Part shown: one piece after another, positions 36,622 through 45,804 of the stretch
Position numbering within the stretch: the stretch's first letter is position 1
Layout of the letters: each line of letters opens with the position of its first letter
Origin: Bacillaceae bacterium
GTDB taxonomy: Bacteria > Bacillota > Bacilli > JACDOE01
Assembly (NCBI GenBank): GCA_017656255.1
Contig: JACDOE010000003.1
Coordinates: 181,653 to 245,652, forward strand
Reading direction: 5' to 3'
DNA length: 64,000 nucleotides
Notes under the pieces: model-generated
Seen by the model: only the letters and a program-made list of their open reading frames with translations
The model's database searches: none
What the model was told of the DNA's origin: nothing
Position numbers and translations under genes: made by a program

Positions 36622-37479
36622 TCAAATCTCTCTTTTAATCCAGTATGCCACCCTGTTCTTCCAGACAACCAATCCCGATGGCGAGATAATCTGCTGTAAA
36701 AAGCCGTACAACAATAGCACATTCATCTGAAACACGCCCCACTCTGCACTGGGAGCCAACCGCGCCATCCACACACCGATCAGGGCAAACAACCAGTACT
36801 CGGTGCTGGCCTTCCCCACTACTTGCCAGAATGATTGCCCATGCTTCAGCGTCACCCATTTCCAGAGGATCACCCCGTACCATAGCATGTGCAGGGATGG
36901 GTAGGTGAATATCCCGTCTAGACCGGTCAGTTCATCCCACCTCACGGAAAACATCTGTTCCAGGTGAACCCCCGGGGTCCAGGGTTTTCCCATCGAAACG
37001 TAGAAGAGATAGATGAAATACAGGTACACAGGGGGAACGACCACCAGAGCCAGCAAGGGATGCGAAATCCGTTTCAGAAAAAAATGATAGACGACATACC
37101 CGAGCAATAGTGTCGTTAACGGCACGGTGATAAAATACACCCGAAAATGAGCACCGATTAAAAGTGACGGACCGGTCAGAGCGGCGAGCAGGATGAGACT
37201 CCAGATAACAGCCTCCTTCTGAACATGCTGCTTCCAGAACGACGGATAGACCTGATTAACCTGTTCTTGAAGCATGTCCGGATCCCCAAACTGCTTGAGT
37301 ACCTCCTGTACCGCTTTTTCCTTCTCCATCCCCCGTTCGATTCGGGCATCAAGGGCTTCATACAGATGCTGCCGCCATTCCTCCAACAACTCCTTTTTAT
37401 CAGATTCTGTGATATCCAGCGCATTTACCATCCGGTTCAGATAGGTTTCAAACGGTTCCACCCGTTTATGATCCGGCAT
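36622..37479 (-). CDS. HAAS-type membrane protein partnered with PadR
   Basis: 285 aa. The N-terminal helical HAAS-like domain (FETYLNRMVNALDITESDKKELLEEWRQHLYEALDARIERG...AVQEVLKQFGDPDMLQEQ, residues 8-75) is the cytoplasmic signalling helix bundle often found beside PadR regulators. About six transmembrane segments follow. Of three candidate starts, ATG 37479 has GGGGG 6 nt upstream and overlaps the end of padR by 14 nt, implying translational coupling. Likely a sensor or transporter-like partner; function unknown. Confidence 0.78.
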   Translation of the reverse strand: MPDHKRVEPFETYLNRMVNALDITESDKKELLEEWRQHLYEALDARIERGMEKEKAVQEVLKQFGDPDMLQEQVNQVYPSFWKQHVQKEAVIWSLILLAALTGPSLLIGAHFRVYFITVPLTTLLLGYVVYHFFLKRISHPLLALVVVPPVYLYFIYLFYVSMGKPWTPGVHLEQMFSVRWDELTGLDGIFTYPSLHMLWYGVILWKWVTLKHGQSFWQVVGKASTEYWLFALIGVWMARLAPSAEWGVFQMNVLLLYGFLQQIISPSGLVVWKNRVAYWIKREI

Positions 37480-37804
37480 AGCCATCCCCCACAATCCGGT
37501 TCATAACCTGCTTGAACTGGGACCACTCTTTCTGCTGGTCCTTGAGGACCCGGCTCCCGGTTTGCGTAATCCGGTAGTATTTGCGTCGGGGACCTTCATT
37601 TGATTTCTGCCAGTAACTTTCCACCCAACCCTTCAGTTCCAGTTTTTTCAGTGCCGGATACAAGGTTCCTTCTTTAAAACGGAGATAACCTTCACTCACT
37701 TCTTCGATCCGTTCCGCCATTTCATAGCCGTACATTTCTTTTTCAGATAAAAGAGACAGTAAAATCATCTCCGTACTGCCTTTGATCAATTCAGTTCTTC
37801 CCAT
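37466..37804 (-). CDS. PadR-family transcriptional regulator
   Basis: 112-aa winged helix: ELIKGSTEMILLSLLSEKEMYGYEMAERIEE, FKEGTLYPALKKLELKGWVESYW and RKYYRITQTGSRVL, the full PadR signature. GAGGTG supports ATG 37804 over GTG 37813. It forms a unit with the HAAS membrane gene and is divergent from an MFS transporter, with a palindrome at 37848-37866 in between. Confidence 0.92.
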   Translation of the reverse strand: MGRTELIKGSTEMILLSLLSEKEMYGYEMAERIEEVSEGYLRFKEGTLYPALKKLELKGWVESYWQKSNEGPRRKYYRITQTGSRVLKDQQKEWSQFKQVMNRIVGDGYAGS

Positions 37805-37847
37805 GGCTGTCACCTCTATATCGCAATCCTACATACTATCTTGCAAG

Positions 37848-37866
37848 TATATCGTAACACGATATA
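37848..37866. promoter_or_regulatory. Probable PadR operator
   Basis: TATATCGTAACACGATATA, perfect 8-bp arms around AAC, 44 bp upstream of padR. A further CTATATCG half-site lies at 37815-37822. PadR proteins typically bind their own promoter. Confidence 0.6.
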
Positions 37867-37936
37867 GATCGGATGGTCAATCCTGTTTTTCAATTTCCGG
37901 TTTTGTGCTAAGATGAAAAACAGATAGGAGGTAAAC

Positions 37937-39244
37937 GTGTTGCTACAGACAGATACAAAGATTCACAGCGCCGCTCCCATTCGGACGCCTTTTTTTTACG
38001 GCTGGGTAATCGTGGGGATCGCCGCCATGACCATGTTTTTCTCGGGGCCGGGGCAAACCTTCTCTGTTTCCGTTTTTATAGATTCTTACATCGAAACATT
38101 TGGCTGGAGCCGTTCGTTTATATCCGGCGTCTACTCAGCCAGCACCGTCACTGCCGGTCTTCTGCTGTTCATCATCGGCCGGCTGGTGGACAAATACGGC
38201 CAGCGGCATATGACCGCTGCCGTATCTCTTTTTTCCGGGATCGCCTGCCTGCTCAGCAGTCTGGCCGCCAACCCGATCATCCTGTTTCTGGCCTTTATGA
38301 TGCTGCGTCTGTTCGGCCAGGGATCGATGACTCTGATTCCCCAGACGCTTGTACCCCAGTGGTTTATTCATAAAAGGGGGCGGGCGCTCAGTTTTGTCAC
38401 CATCGGGATTACCATCAGTTCGGCCCTGCTGCCCCCGCTAAACACCTGGATGATTCAGGCCTGGGGCTGGGAAAACGCATGGCGCGTGTGGAGCGCCCTT
38501 TTAATTTTGTTTTTTGCTCCGCTGGCCTTTTTCCTGATCCGTAACCAGCCGGAAGATATCGGCCTCAACCCGGACAATGCACCGGATGATGCCGGGATGC
38601 CATCTAATAATCGGACCGCCAACCCAAACGGGATTGTGATCACCCGGTCCGAGGAAAACTGGACATTAAAAGAAGCGATGCGAACACGTTCTTTCTGGTT
38701 GATTTTGCTCTGCGTCGCTATTCCCGCCATGCTCAACACAGGCATTATTTTTCACTTTGTATCGATCATGGGGGAAAACAGCGTGAGCGCCACCACCACA
38801 TCTCTGGTGCTCAGTCTGATGGCGGTGATCTCATTTCCAGTCACGTTTGTCGCCGGTTTTCTGTCAGAACGAGTCAGCGTTAACCGGCTGCTGGCTTTTT
38901 CTTTTGCCGGCCAAATGTTTGCTATGCTGTTTCTGCTCATCCCGGGTCCTTATTCTATCTTGTTCGGCGTGGTGCGGGGGATCGTGCAGGGCTTCGAGGT
39001 GGTCACGCTCAGTATCGTCTGGCCCAATTATTTTGGGCGCAGGCATCTGGGAAGTATCAAGGGAATTGTTTCAACGACCACGGTCGTCAGTTCAGCATTG
39101 GGACCGATTCCGTTTGGTTGGGCCTATGACTTTTTCGGTGGCTATCAGGAAATATTGATTATGATGTTGGTCTTTCCGCTGCTGGGGGCTATCGCTGCCT
39201 TTGTGTCACCGCCTCCGAAAAAAACAGAGTACCAGGTGTCATAA
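37937..39244 (+). CDS. MFS transporter (oxalate/formate-antiporter-like)
   Basis: 435 aa, twelve hydrophobic segments. FYGWVIVGIAAMTMFFSGPGQTFSVSVFIDSYIETFGWSRSFISGVYS is typical of MFS transporters annotated OxlT/monocarboxylate-like. The intracellular loop motif GRLVDKYGQRH lies between TM2 and TM3. Substrate unknown. GTG 37937 follows AGGAGG. It diverges from padR and may be controlled from the shared 130-bp region. Confidence 0.83.
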   Translation: MLLQTDTKIHSAAPIRTPFFYGWVIVGIAAMTMFFSGPGQTFSVSVFIDSYIETFGWSRSFISGVYSASTVTAGLLLFIIGRLVDKYGQRHMTAAVSLFSGIACLLSSLAANPIILFLAFMMLRLFGQGSMTLIPQTLVPQWFIHKRGRALSFVTIGITISSALLPPLNTWMIQAWGWENAWRVWSALLILFFAPLAFFLIRNQPEDIGLNPDNAPDDAGMPSNNRTANPNGIVITRSEENWTLKEAMRTRSFWLILLCVAIPAMLNTGIIFHFVSIMGENSVSATTTSLVLSLMAVISFPVTFVAGFLSERVSVNRLLAFSFAGQMFAMLFLLIPGPYSILFGVVRGIVQGFEVVTLSIVWPNYFGRRHLGSIKGIVSTTTVVSSALGPIPFGWAYDFFGGYQEILIMMLVFPLLGAIAAFVSPPPKKTEYQVS

Positions 39245-39250
39245 CAACCG

Positions 39251-39288
39251 TTTGTTACATCCATACCCACGGGTTTGGATGTAAATTA
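39251..39288. repeat. 38-bp dispersed palindrome, copy C
   Basis: TTTGTTACATCCATACCC, AC centre, GGGTTTGGATGTAAATTA. More diverged than A, B and D. It begins 7 bp after the MFS stop codon. A GCGGAA-family-like element (GGTCGGATTGTGGAAATTTTT) follows at 39294. Confidence 0.75.
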
Positions 39289-39463
39289 CCGGAGGTCGGA
39301 TTGTGGAAATTTTTCCTCTATCCTCCAAAAAGAGGGGTACCCCAGAGAAATTGCGGGAAATTTTACTGTTACCCACCCGGAATTCTTCGGGATCAACCTG
39401 TAAATTCTGTCAATCTCGTCCGATTTTTTCTCATATATCACAAACGATCATTTCCTTCACATG

Positions 39464-39495
39464 AAAAAAACCGGCTTCCAGGTTGTGAAGCCGGT
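39464..39495 (-). terminator. Terminator of the large lipoprotein gene
   Basis: Minus-strand ACCGGCTTC / GAAGCCGGT stem with an 8-nt loop and TTTTTTTC. Confidence 0.88.
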
Positions 39496-39501
39496 CTGTC
39501 A

Positions 39502-41391
39502 TTAAGAAACGGGTAGTAAAAATCTCTGATGGGTCATGATATAAAACAGTCGTCCATCCGGCGATTGCCCGATGATTTCTCCAGTGCCTACCACTTTCTT
39601 TTCACCGGTTCTGAGATTCATCAGCACCACCTCTTTTTCTCGCGGCACCCATTCTCCCATTTCAGATTCTTCCATCGGCACAGGCCGATTGTAAATCAGC
39701 TTATCCGGGCCGATCATATGCAAGTTTTCCATATAGGGTTCACCCAGCGGAAACGTTTCCTGCCCCGCGACCCATACATACTGTCCGTCATGAAACTGTT
39801 CGGAATACTTTTTGGCCGCGTAGGCCTGATAATCCGGAAATGTAACCGGTCCGACGGCCCGTTCCATCAATTTTTCCGTTTCACCGGAGTTGATGTTGGT
39901 TTTATAGATGTTAACGTGTTTGTTCTGCGTTTCCGAATCAGGCACCTCTTCTCCCATCTCATAGATGAGTTCGTGTTGATTCAACCAGCCGAGATAAAGA
40001 AGATAGTACGGGCCTGCCGCCCATCCCTGTCTCAGTTTCTTAATTTCATGATTTTCATACAGTTTATCCCCGTTCATCGAAAATACGTAGATTGAAAAAT
40101 GTATGGGAGTCGTGTCATCTGCGTTATTCGATATAGCCAGCGCCACTTTGCTCCCATCAGGAGAGAGCCGGCAGTCAAACAGATCATAATGGTCTTCAAT
40201 ATATGGGCTCAGATCCACAATACGTTTCATTTTATAATCCGAAAAAGAATAGGTGACAAGCTGTTTCGTTTCTTGATGAAGATATAGAACGGTATCCGAA
40301 TTCAGCCACTGTACTTCCGGTGTCCAGGGCCCCATCCCCAGATACCGGGGAAATCCCAGGTCATCAACTAGCCTATCCATCCGGTCCGAACTGATCTGAT
40401 AGAGATATTCCTGATAATTATCAGCCAGCAGGAGGTAATCCTTTAAAAACGGATGCTGATTGGCTGTATATCTTTTAAGCTTTAAAGACTTCACCGGCTG
40501 CATGGACCCATCTTGCCTATCATACACATACAGTTCGTTGGCTTGGTCGACGGTGAAAAAAAGATCATTGGCAACGTTGTTTCCTTCCAGATCCTGTATG
40601 TCAGACAGGTGAATCTGGTAGTTTCGTTGATGAAAAGCTTCAAGCTCAATCTGCACGGTCATGTCATCTTTCCAGGACAGGTGATATTCAGCCCCCTGCT
40701 CATTCAGATCTCGCCGTATAATTTCTTCCGCCTTTTGATGATTGACCGGAGCGGAAAAATGGATTTCAAACGTTTTCGGGGTATCGGTCAACTGGGGTTC
40801 TTCACCACCGACTTCCGGCATTGGCGAGTCATAAGGGATCTCTACAGATTCCCCCGCTTCCAGCACTCTGGTCTCGGCAATGGTAGGTTCATTCATGATT
40901 ACTTTCAGGTGAAAAGGAGGCTGTTCTTGTGCGGAACCCCCACCCGGTCCTCCCCCAATCTCGATGTCATAGCTTTTACCCACCCGGGGTTTTTCAAATT
41001 TAATAATCAAAGCGTTATCTTCGATCCGCATCCGTGGCTTATCATCCCCCCGAATGGTCACGGATTCCTTTATAAATGTTTCTTCAAGATTTTCGGAAAA
41101 TTGAAGACGAAGTTCAGCATGCTCCGAATAAAGTGGAATAACTACCTGATCCGCGTCGTCCATCTCCCGCTCAATGGTTGTATGACTGAATGAGTATGGA
41201 TTATGTACCCTGACCTTTATGCCGGTGGGCTTCATCAATACCTCAGGTTCAGGTTTGTCCCTGACCTGATCCGATTGTCGATTGGCATCCTCGACCGTAT
41301 CCCGATCCTGATTGTCTGTAGCTGACGGGTCTGTGCAGGCAGTACCAGCCAGGATCAACAAGATCAATAGCATAAACAGAACGGACCGCAT
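39502..41391 (-). CDS. Large lipoprotein with Ig-like and propeller-like parts, function unknown
   Basis: 629 aa. Lipoprotein signal peptide ending LILAGTAC, then an acidic linker. The region to about residue 290 contains bacterial Ig-like (SbsA-type) patterns: KTFEIHFSAPVNHQKAEEII and YQIHLSDIQDLEGNNVANDLFFTV. The C-terminal half has repeated beta segments with CRLSPDGSKVALAISN and IIGQSPDGRLFYIM, as in WD40/TolB-like propellers. Expected on the outer face of the membrane. Start ATG 41391 (GTG 41394 possible) behind GGAGGGAG. It shares architecture with the smaller lipoprotein at 61.3-62.4 kb. Confidence 0.75.
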   Translation of the reverse strand: MRSVLFMLLILLILAGTACTDPSATDNQDRDTVEDANRQSDQVRDKPEPEVLMKPTGIKVRVHNPYSFSHTTIEREMDDADQVVIPLYSEHAELRLQFSENLEETFIKESVTIRGDDKPRMRIEDNALIIKFEKPRVGKSYDIEIGGGPGGGSAQEQPPFHLKVIMNEPTIAETRVLEAGESVEIPYDSPMPEVGGEEPQLTDTPKTFEIHFSAPVNHQKAEEIIRRDLNEQGAEYHLSWKDDMTVQIELEAFHQRNYQIHLSDIQDLEGNNVANDLFFTVDQANELYVYDRQDGSMQPVKSLKLKRYTANQHPFLKDYLLLADNYQEYLYQISSDRMDRLVDDLGFPRYLGMGPWTPEVQWLNSDTVLYLHQETKQLVTYSFSDYKMKRIVDLSPYIEDHYDLFDCRLSPDGSKVALAISNNADDTTPIHFSIYVFSMNGDKLYENHEIKKLRQGWAAGPYYLLYLGWLNQHELIYEMGEEVPDSETQNKHVNIYKTNINSGETEKLMERAVGPVTFPDYQAYAAKKYSEQFHDGQYVWVAGQETFPLGEPYMENLHMIGPDKLIYNRPVPMEESEMGEWVPREKEVVLMNLRTGEKKVVGTGEIIGQSPDGRLFYIMTHQRFLLPVS

Positions 41392-41609
41392 CACGTGACT
41401 CTCCCTCCTCCCAAAACAATTCTATTTTCTAGTGTTTTAAGCTATACATATACAAGCGGTTTTACATCATTTTACCATCATTGTAACAGGAAAACGAGAA
41501 TATCAACGTTATTCCACACGTAATTTTTATAAATAGATTTGCCTTTTGGCAGGATTTTTATTCGAAAAATCAGAAATATGAAAATAATAAAAAGAAAGGA
41601 GAGAAGTTC

Positions 41610-42410
41610 ATGAGCCAGGTGATCGATTCTGAAAAAATAACGGCTCTGTATGATGCCATTCAAAAGTACGTACGTCCTGATACATTTCCCCTCGCCGTCC
41701 GGGTGATGAAAGAAGGTGAAAAACTGCCTGATCGGGTAAAGCGCCCCAAACAGGACCTCGGCGAACGGTTCAGTATCTGTCAGGGCGTCACCATGGCAAG
41801 GCGTTACGGATGGGCACTCGCAATGGGTGGTGAGGATCTGTCCTGTCCCATCGCCAAAATTGCCTTCGCTTTTTCAGATGAAGTGGATTACTATACGGAA
41901 GGGAACCTGACGGACGGCATGTACACCAAGACCTGTGATCTGGGGGCAAAAACGGAAGCCGCCGTCCCCAAATTTACGAAAGAGGAAGCCGGAACAGTAT
42001 TAATGGCTCCCCTGAACCGGACAGCGTTTGAACCGGAGTTGATTGTGGTATACGGCAATTCGGCCCAGGTAATGCGGATGGTGGCCGCCGCGCTTTATAC
42101 CACCGGCGGTGAACTGACCTCCCATTTTTCCGCCCGGGCGGATTGTGCCGACATCGTGATCCGGACCATTCAGACGGATCGCCCCCAGGTGATTCTTCCC
42201 TGCTACGGGGACCGGGTGTTCGGCCAGACCCATGATCATGAAATGGCGTTTACGCTTCCTTTTTCTATGGTGGATGCATTTATGGAAGGGCTGCAGGGAA
42301 CCCACAAAGGCGGGGTTCGCTATCCCATTCCAACTTTCCTCAGCTATGAAGCGAAATATCCGAGAACTTATGAAAAGTTGAATGAGATTCTGGAAGGTGA
42401 GAAGAGCTAA
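41610..42410 (+). CDS. DUF169 domain protein
   Basis: 266 aa matching DUF169 throughout: PLAVRVMKEGEKLPDRVKRPKQDLGERFSICQGVTMARRYGWALAMGGEDLSCPIAKIAFAF, YGNSAQVMRMVAAALY, and LPCYGDRVFGQTHDHEMAFTLPFSMV. Two conserved Cys-containing motifs (ICQG, LSCP) are kept. No activity is known for the family. AAAGGAGAGAAG precedes ATG 41610, and a terminator follows, so it is monocistronic. Confidence 0.85.
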   Translation: MSQVIDSEKITALYDAIQKYVRPDTFPLAVRVMKEGEKLPDRVKRPKQDLGERFSICQGVTMARRYGWALAMGGEDLSCPIAKIAFAFSDEVDYYTEGNLTDGMYTKTCDLGAKTEAAVPKFTKEEAGTVLMAPLNRTAFEPELIVVYGNSAQVMRMVAAALYTTGGELTSHFSARADCADIVIRTIQTDRPQVILPCYGDRVFGQTHDHEMAFTLPFSMVDAFMEGLQGTHKGGVRYPIPTFLSYEAKYPRTYEKLNEILEGEKS

Positions 42411-42430
42411 TTGAGCCTGAAAGGGCACCC

Positions 42431-42460
42431 CCCCTGTTCGATTAGGACAGGGGTTTTTTT
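42431..42460 (+). terminator. Terminator of the DUF169 gene
   Basis: CCCCTGT / ACAGGGG stem with a 9-nt loop followed by TTTTTTT. Confidence 0.85.
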
Positions 42461-42493
42461 ATGAAAAAACTTATAAACCCGGGGACGGCTTGT

Positions 42494-43087
42494 TTATTGA
42501 AGTTTCGGCGGGTTAGGTTCCGTATGTCCCTTCTGTTTTACTTCATCAAACAAATTGGGCTGTGGTGCATTGGGTGGCGGAGGTTGAACCGCCATACTCG
42601 CCATCCATTTTTCAAATTCGCCGACTGTTAAAGGTTTGGCATGCCGCATCAATTCATAACCCAGTTGTCCGTTATGTTCGATGGTGGCTGTTTTGACATC
42701 TGAGATTTTTTGTATGCCCTGTTGTCTTAACCGTACCTCCAGTTGATCCACCGACATTCGCATCTTTCGCAAATTTTCAGCAACAGGTTTCCCGTTGTCA
42801 ATGACCGTTTTTGACTTACCTGACAGGAATGACTCAAACAGGTTGAATTTAACCTGCAACCACTCCAGAAATACCAGTGTCAACACGAACACCGCCGTTG
42901 CCAACAGGGTTCGCCAAATACTGGTTTCTACGATGGGCTGAATGATGATAGATCCGATGGAGATCATGACGACGGTCTGGGCCAGGGTCATCTGGCTGAT
43001 CGACTTTCGACCGGCTAATCTTAAGAACAGGATTCCTGAAACTAATAAGAGAACGGATTCCCATGTGGTGGAGAAAAATTGTTGCAT
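42494..43087 (-). CDS. DUF421 (YetF-like) membrane protein
   Basis: 197 aa. Three N-terminal transmembrane segments with GILFLRLAGRKSISQMTLAQTVVMISIGSIIIQPIVE are diagnostic of DUF421, followed by the YetF cytoplasmic domain (KTVIDNGKPVAENLRKMRMSVDQLEVRLRQQGI). The tail is proline-rich. Bacillus paralogues affect spore coat and germination, but the function is not settled. ACGGAGG lies before ATG 43087; the frame to 43135 runs through it. Confidence 0.87.
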   Translation of the reverse strand: MQQFFSTTWESVLLLVSGILFLRLAGRKSISQMTLAQTVVMISIGSIIIQPIVETSIWRTLLATAVFVLTLVFLEWLQVKFNLFESFLSGKSKTVIDNGKPVAENLRKMRMSVDQLEVRLRQQGIQKISDVKTATIEHNGQLGYELMRHAKPLTVGEFEKWMASMAVQPPPPNAPQPNLFDEVKQKGHTEPNPPKLQ

Positions 43088-43250
43088 GGTGATACCTCCG
43101 TTATGTAGATATCGATTCGTTAAGTATTTTTCCATATATACTCCAATTTACTCATGGTGTCACAATTATCTATCGTCCATACAATAACAAAAGGCAGGAG
43201 TCCTCTCCCGGCTCTTGCAAAAAAGAATCAGATTCATGTCCGGACTGCAT

Positions 43251-44117
43251 TTATTTAAGAAACCATCTTTTATAATCTCTCACATATTGTCTTAAGGATC
43301 CCGGAGGCCTTTTTAACAATTGTTCCGTTTCCTCCGTCACTTTTCCGGCCACCCCCATCCGCACAAGGGTATAAATGTTGGCCGTTACTTTGATAAACGC
43401 CTCCGGTTTACCGGCTGCCCGCATTCTCTTTTTGTATTGAGATAATGACGGATTGGCATACCTGATGCTTACACCCAGTTCTTCACTTAAAATCCGGGCC
43501 ACTTCCATATAATTCAACGCTTCATTTCCGGTTAAAGCATAGGCCCGGTTCACATGACCCTCTTCAGTCAATGCCAGTGTGGCTACTTCTGCAATGTCTC
43601 TGACATCAATAAAACTGGTCTTTCCTTTTCCCGCCGGCACGAAAATCTCACGGCGAAAACAAATGTCATCCCGCATAAACGTGAGCAGATTCTGCATAAA
43701 GAAACTGGCCCGTAAAAACGTATAGGGAATACCAGACTTTTTAATATATTTTTCAATTTTATAATGAGGAACAAACGGATTACGCTCGACACCTAGTAAC
43801 GATAAAAATACGATCTTCTCCACCCCGGCGCGTCGGGCTTCGTCAATAAAGGGAAACATATAACGCTTTACCTCTGAGATTGCAGGCGGACGTACCAGAA
43901 ATATGCTTTCCACACCTGCCAGTGCCGCTCTATACGTGCCGGGGTTCATAAAATCGAACGTCACCCATTCGATATCGTGATCTCCAAAAGCCCTGGATGC
44001 TTTTTCAATATGGCGTGCGGCTCCTTTAACTGATTTTCCTGCTGCCAACAAAGCCCTGGCGGTTTCTCCCCCGGTGTTCCCCGTGATACCTGTGACCAGC
44101 GTTGTTCCCTTCTTCAT
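43251..44117 (-). CDS. NmrA-like NAD(P)-binding protein (atypical SDR)
   Basis: 288 aa Rossmann protein: TTLVTGITGNTGGETARALLAAG (dinucleotide-binding glycine motif), FLVRPPAISEVKRYMFPFIDEA, and SFIDVRDIAEVATLALTE. It is related to NmrA/QOR2-type quinone or NADPH-sensing reductases. SD AAAAGGAGGG sits in the longer frame, so ATG 44117 is chosen. It is 33 bp after the DHA2 pump gene and probably co-transcribed. Confidence 0.85.
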   Translation of the reverse strand: MKKGTTLVTGITGNTGGETARALLAAGKSVKGAARHIEKASRAFGDHDIEWVTFDFMNPGTYRAALAGVESIFLVRPPAISEVKRYMFPFIDEARRAGVEKIVFLSLLGVERNPFVPHYKIEKYIKKSGIPYTFLRASFFMQNLLTFMRDDICFRREIFVPAGKGKTSFIDVRDIAEVATLALTEEGHVNRAYALTGNEALNYMEVARILSEELGVSIRYANPSLSQYKKRMRAAGKPEAFIKVTANIYTLVRMGVAGKVTEETEQLLKRPPGSLRQYVRDYKRWFLK

Positions 44118-44150
44118 CTTGTTCCCTCCTTTTTTCAAGAAGACAAAATT

Positions 44151-45740
44151 TTATAAAGAAGCCCCTTCTTTTTCTCCTTCCGTTTCCTCATCAAAATTAG
44201 TAGAGCGAAGCGGAATTTCTTTCAGGAAGAATGCGGAGATAACAGCCAATAATACAATGATGGCACTGAACAGAAAAACCCCGGACAGTGAATAACTGAG
44301 CGCTTCCCGAAAAACCGCTATCAACTGATCAAACATTTGGCGTGCCTGTTCCGAAAGTGTCAACCGGACCTGCTCCAGCTGTTCAGGATTCATCAACACC
44401 TGCGGGTCCTTCATTTCTTCCATCCCCGGCGGCATCTGATCCGTCATTCCGGCAGGCATTTTTTCCGCCAGCCGGCTGGCCATCAAGGTGCCCATCACCG
44501 ATCCCATCACGGCAACGCCTACTGTACCTCCAATTTCTCGGAACAATTGGGAAGTTGCCGTCGCTACGCCCAGGAATTTATGTTTGACGGCATTTTGAAC
44601 CGTCAGATTAAAGACCGGAAAGCCGATCCCCATCCCCAGGCCGGTCACAATCAAATTGATAATGACCCGCATCAGCGTAGATTCTACCGTTAACAGGGCA
44701 TTCAGGATCATCCCGGTCGTCATCAGCATTAATCCGAGGACCGCAAATTTTTTATATTTACCCGTCTTTGTGATCAGATTTCCGGCAATACCACTGGCAA
44801 GAACCATCGAGAGAGTCATCGCCAGCTCTATCAGTCCCGATACGGTGGCCGACGCCCCGATCACCCCCTGCACAAAAAAGGGAATATACATAATGACACT
44901 GAACATCCCCATCCCGATCAGAAATGAGATGATGTTGGACAGGGTAAACACACTGTTTTGAAACAAATGAAGCGGAACTACCGGACTTTTCACTTTTCGT
45001 TCGATCAGGATAAACAAAATCAATGAAATGATCGTCACTCCAAACAGACCAATAATCTGCGGAGACCCCCATGGATATTTCTCATCCGCCCATGAGAAAC
45101 CAAGTAACAGCGATGTAATCATCACCGACAGGACCAGTGAACCGGCATAGTCGATCGGTTCCTTCTCACGGCGCGAATGCCCCGGGTAGAGCTGCCAGAT
45201 CAAGAAAAAGGCCACGACGCCAATCGGGAGAAACACCCAGAATACCCACGACCAGTCAAAATGATCAACAATATAGCCGCCAAGGGTCGGACCGAACAGA
45301 CTGGCAACCCCGAAGGTGGCCCCCAGTACGCCCTGCCAGCGCCCACGCTCACGGGGTGAAAACAGGTCTCCCACTGTGGCAAACGAAGTCGACATAATCA
45401 TGCCGCCGCCGAATCCCTGAATCCCCCTGAAAACAATTAATTGAATAATCGATGTCGAAAACCCGCTCAAGAGGGAGCCGAGGCTAAAAATGGCAATGCC
45501 GACCAGAATAAAAATTTTACGTCCATAAATATCCGACAGCTTCCCGACCAGAATAGCGGTAATGCTCGATGTCAGCATATAAATCGTAAACACCCAGTCG
45601 AAATAAGAAAGTCCCCCTATTTTTGAAATGATTTTAGGAAGCGACGTCCCGACGATGGTCATATTCAGCGCTGAAAAAAGAAGTACGGACAATACGGCGA
45701 TCATGATGGTGATTTTTTTTCTCATGTCAAGATGTTCCAC
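44151..45740 (-). CDS. DHA2-family multidrug efflux MFS transporter, LmrB-like
   Basis: 529 aa with 14 transmembrane segments. MTIVGTSLPKIISKIGGLSYFDWVFTIYMLTSSI and GKLSDIYGRKIFILVGIAIFSLGS are typical of the DHA2/EmrB group. It has a large loop near the C-terminus (MPAGMTDQMPPGMEEMKDPQ). The start is GTG 45740 with GGGAGG 7 nt upstream. The upstream TetR gene and the shared ATAGACC boxes recall B. subtilis lmrA-lmrB, which confers lincomycin/puromycin resistance. The substrate is inferred only from that parallel. Confidence 0.88.
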   Translation of the reverse strand: MEHLDMRKKITIMIAVLSVLLFSALNMTIVGTSLPKIISKIGGLSYFDWVFTIYMLTSSITAILVGKLSDIYGRKIFILVGIAIFSLGSLLSGFSTSIIQLIVFRGIQGFGGGMIMSTSFATVGDLFSPRERGRWQGVLGATFGVASLFGPTLGGYIVDHFDWSWVFWVFLPIGVVAFFLIWQLYPGHSRREKEPIDYAGSLVLSVMITSLLLGFSWADEKYPWGSPQIIGLFGVTIISLILFILIERKVKSPVVPLHLFQNSVFTLSNIISFLIGMGMFSVIMYIPFFVQGVIGASATVSGLIELAMTLSMVLASGIAGNLITKTGKYKKFAVLGLMLMTTGMILNALLTVESTLMRVIINLIVTGLGMGIGFPVFNLTVQNAVKHKFLGVATATSQLFREIGGTVGVAVMGSVMGTLMASRLAEKMPAGMTDQMPPGMEEMKDPQVLMNPEQLEQVRLTLSEQARQMFDQLIAVFREALSYSLSGVFLFSAIIVLLAVISAFFLKEIPLRSTNFDEETEGEKEGASL

Positions 45741-45763
45741 TCCAATTCCTCCCATTCATTTAA

Positions 45764-45777
45764 ATAGACCATTCTAT
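45764..45777. promoter_or_regulatory. LmrA-type operator-like box before the pump gene
   Basis: ATAGACCATTCTAT. It shares ATAGACC and the following TC with 46410-46420 upstream of the TetR gene. Confidence 0.5.
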
Positions 45778-45804
45778 ATAATTTATGACTAAATATTTCA
45801 ATCA

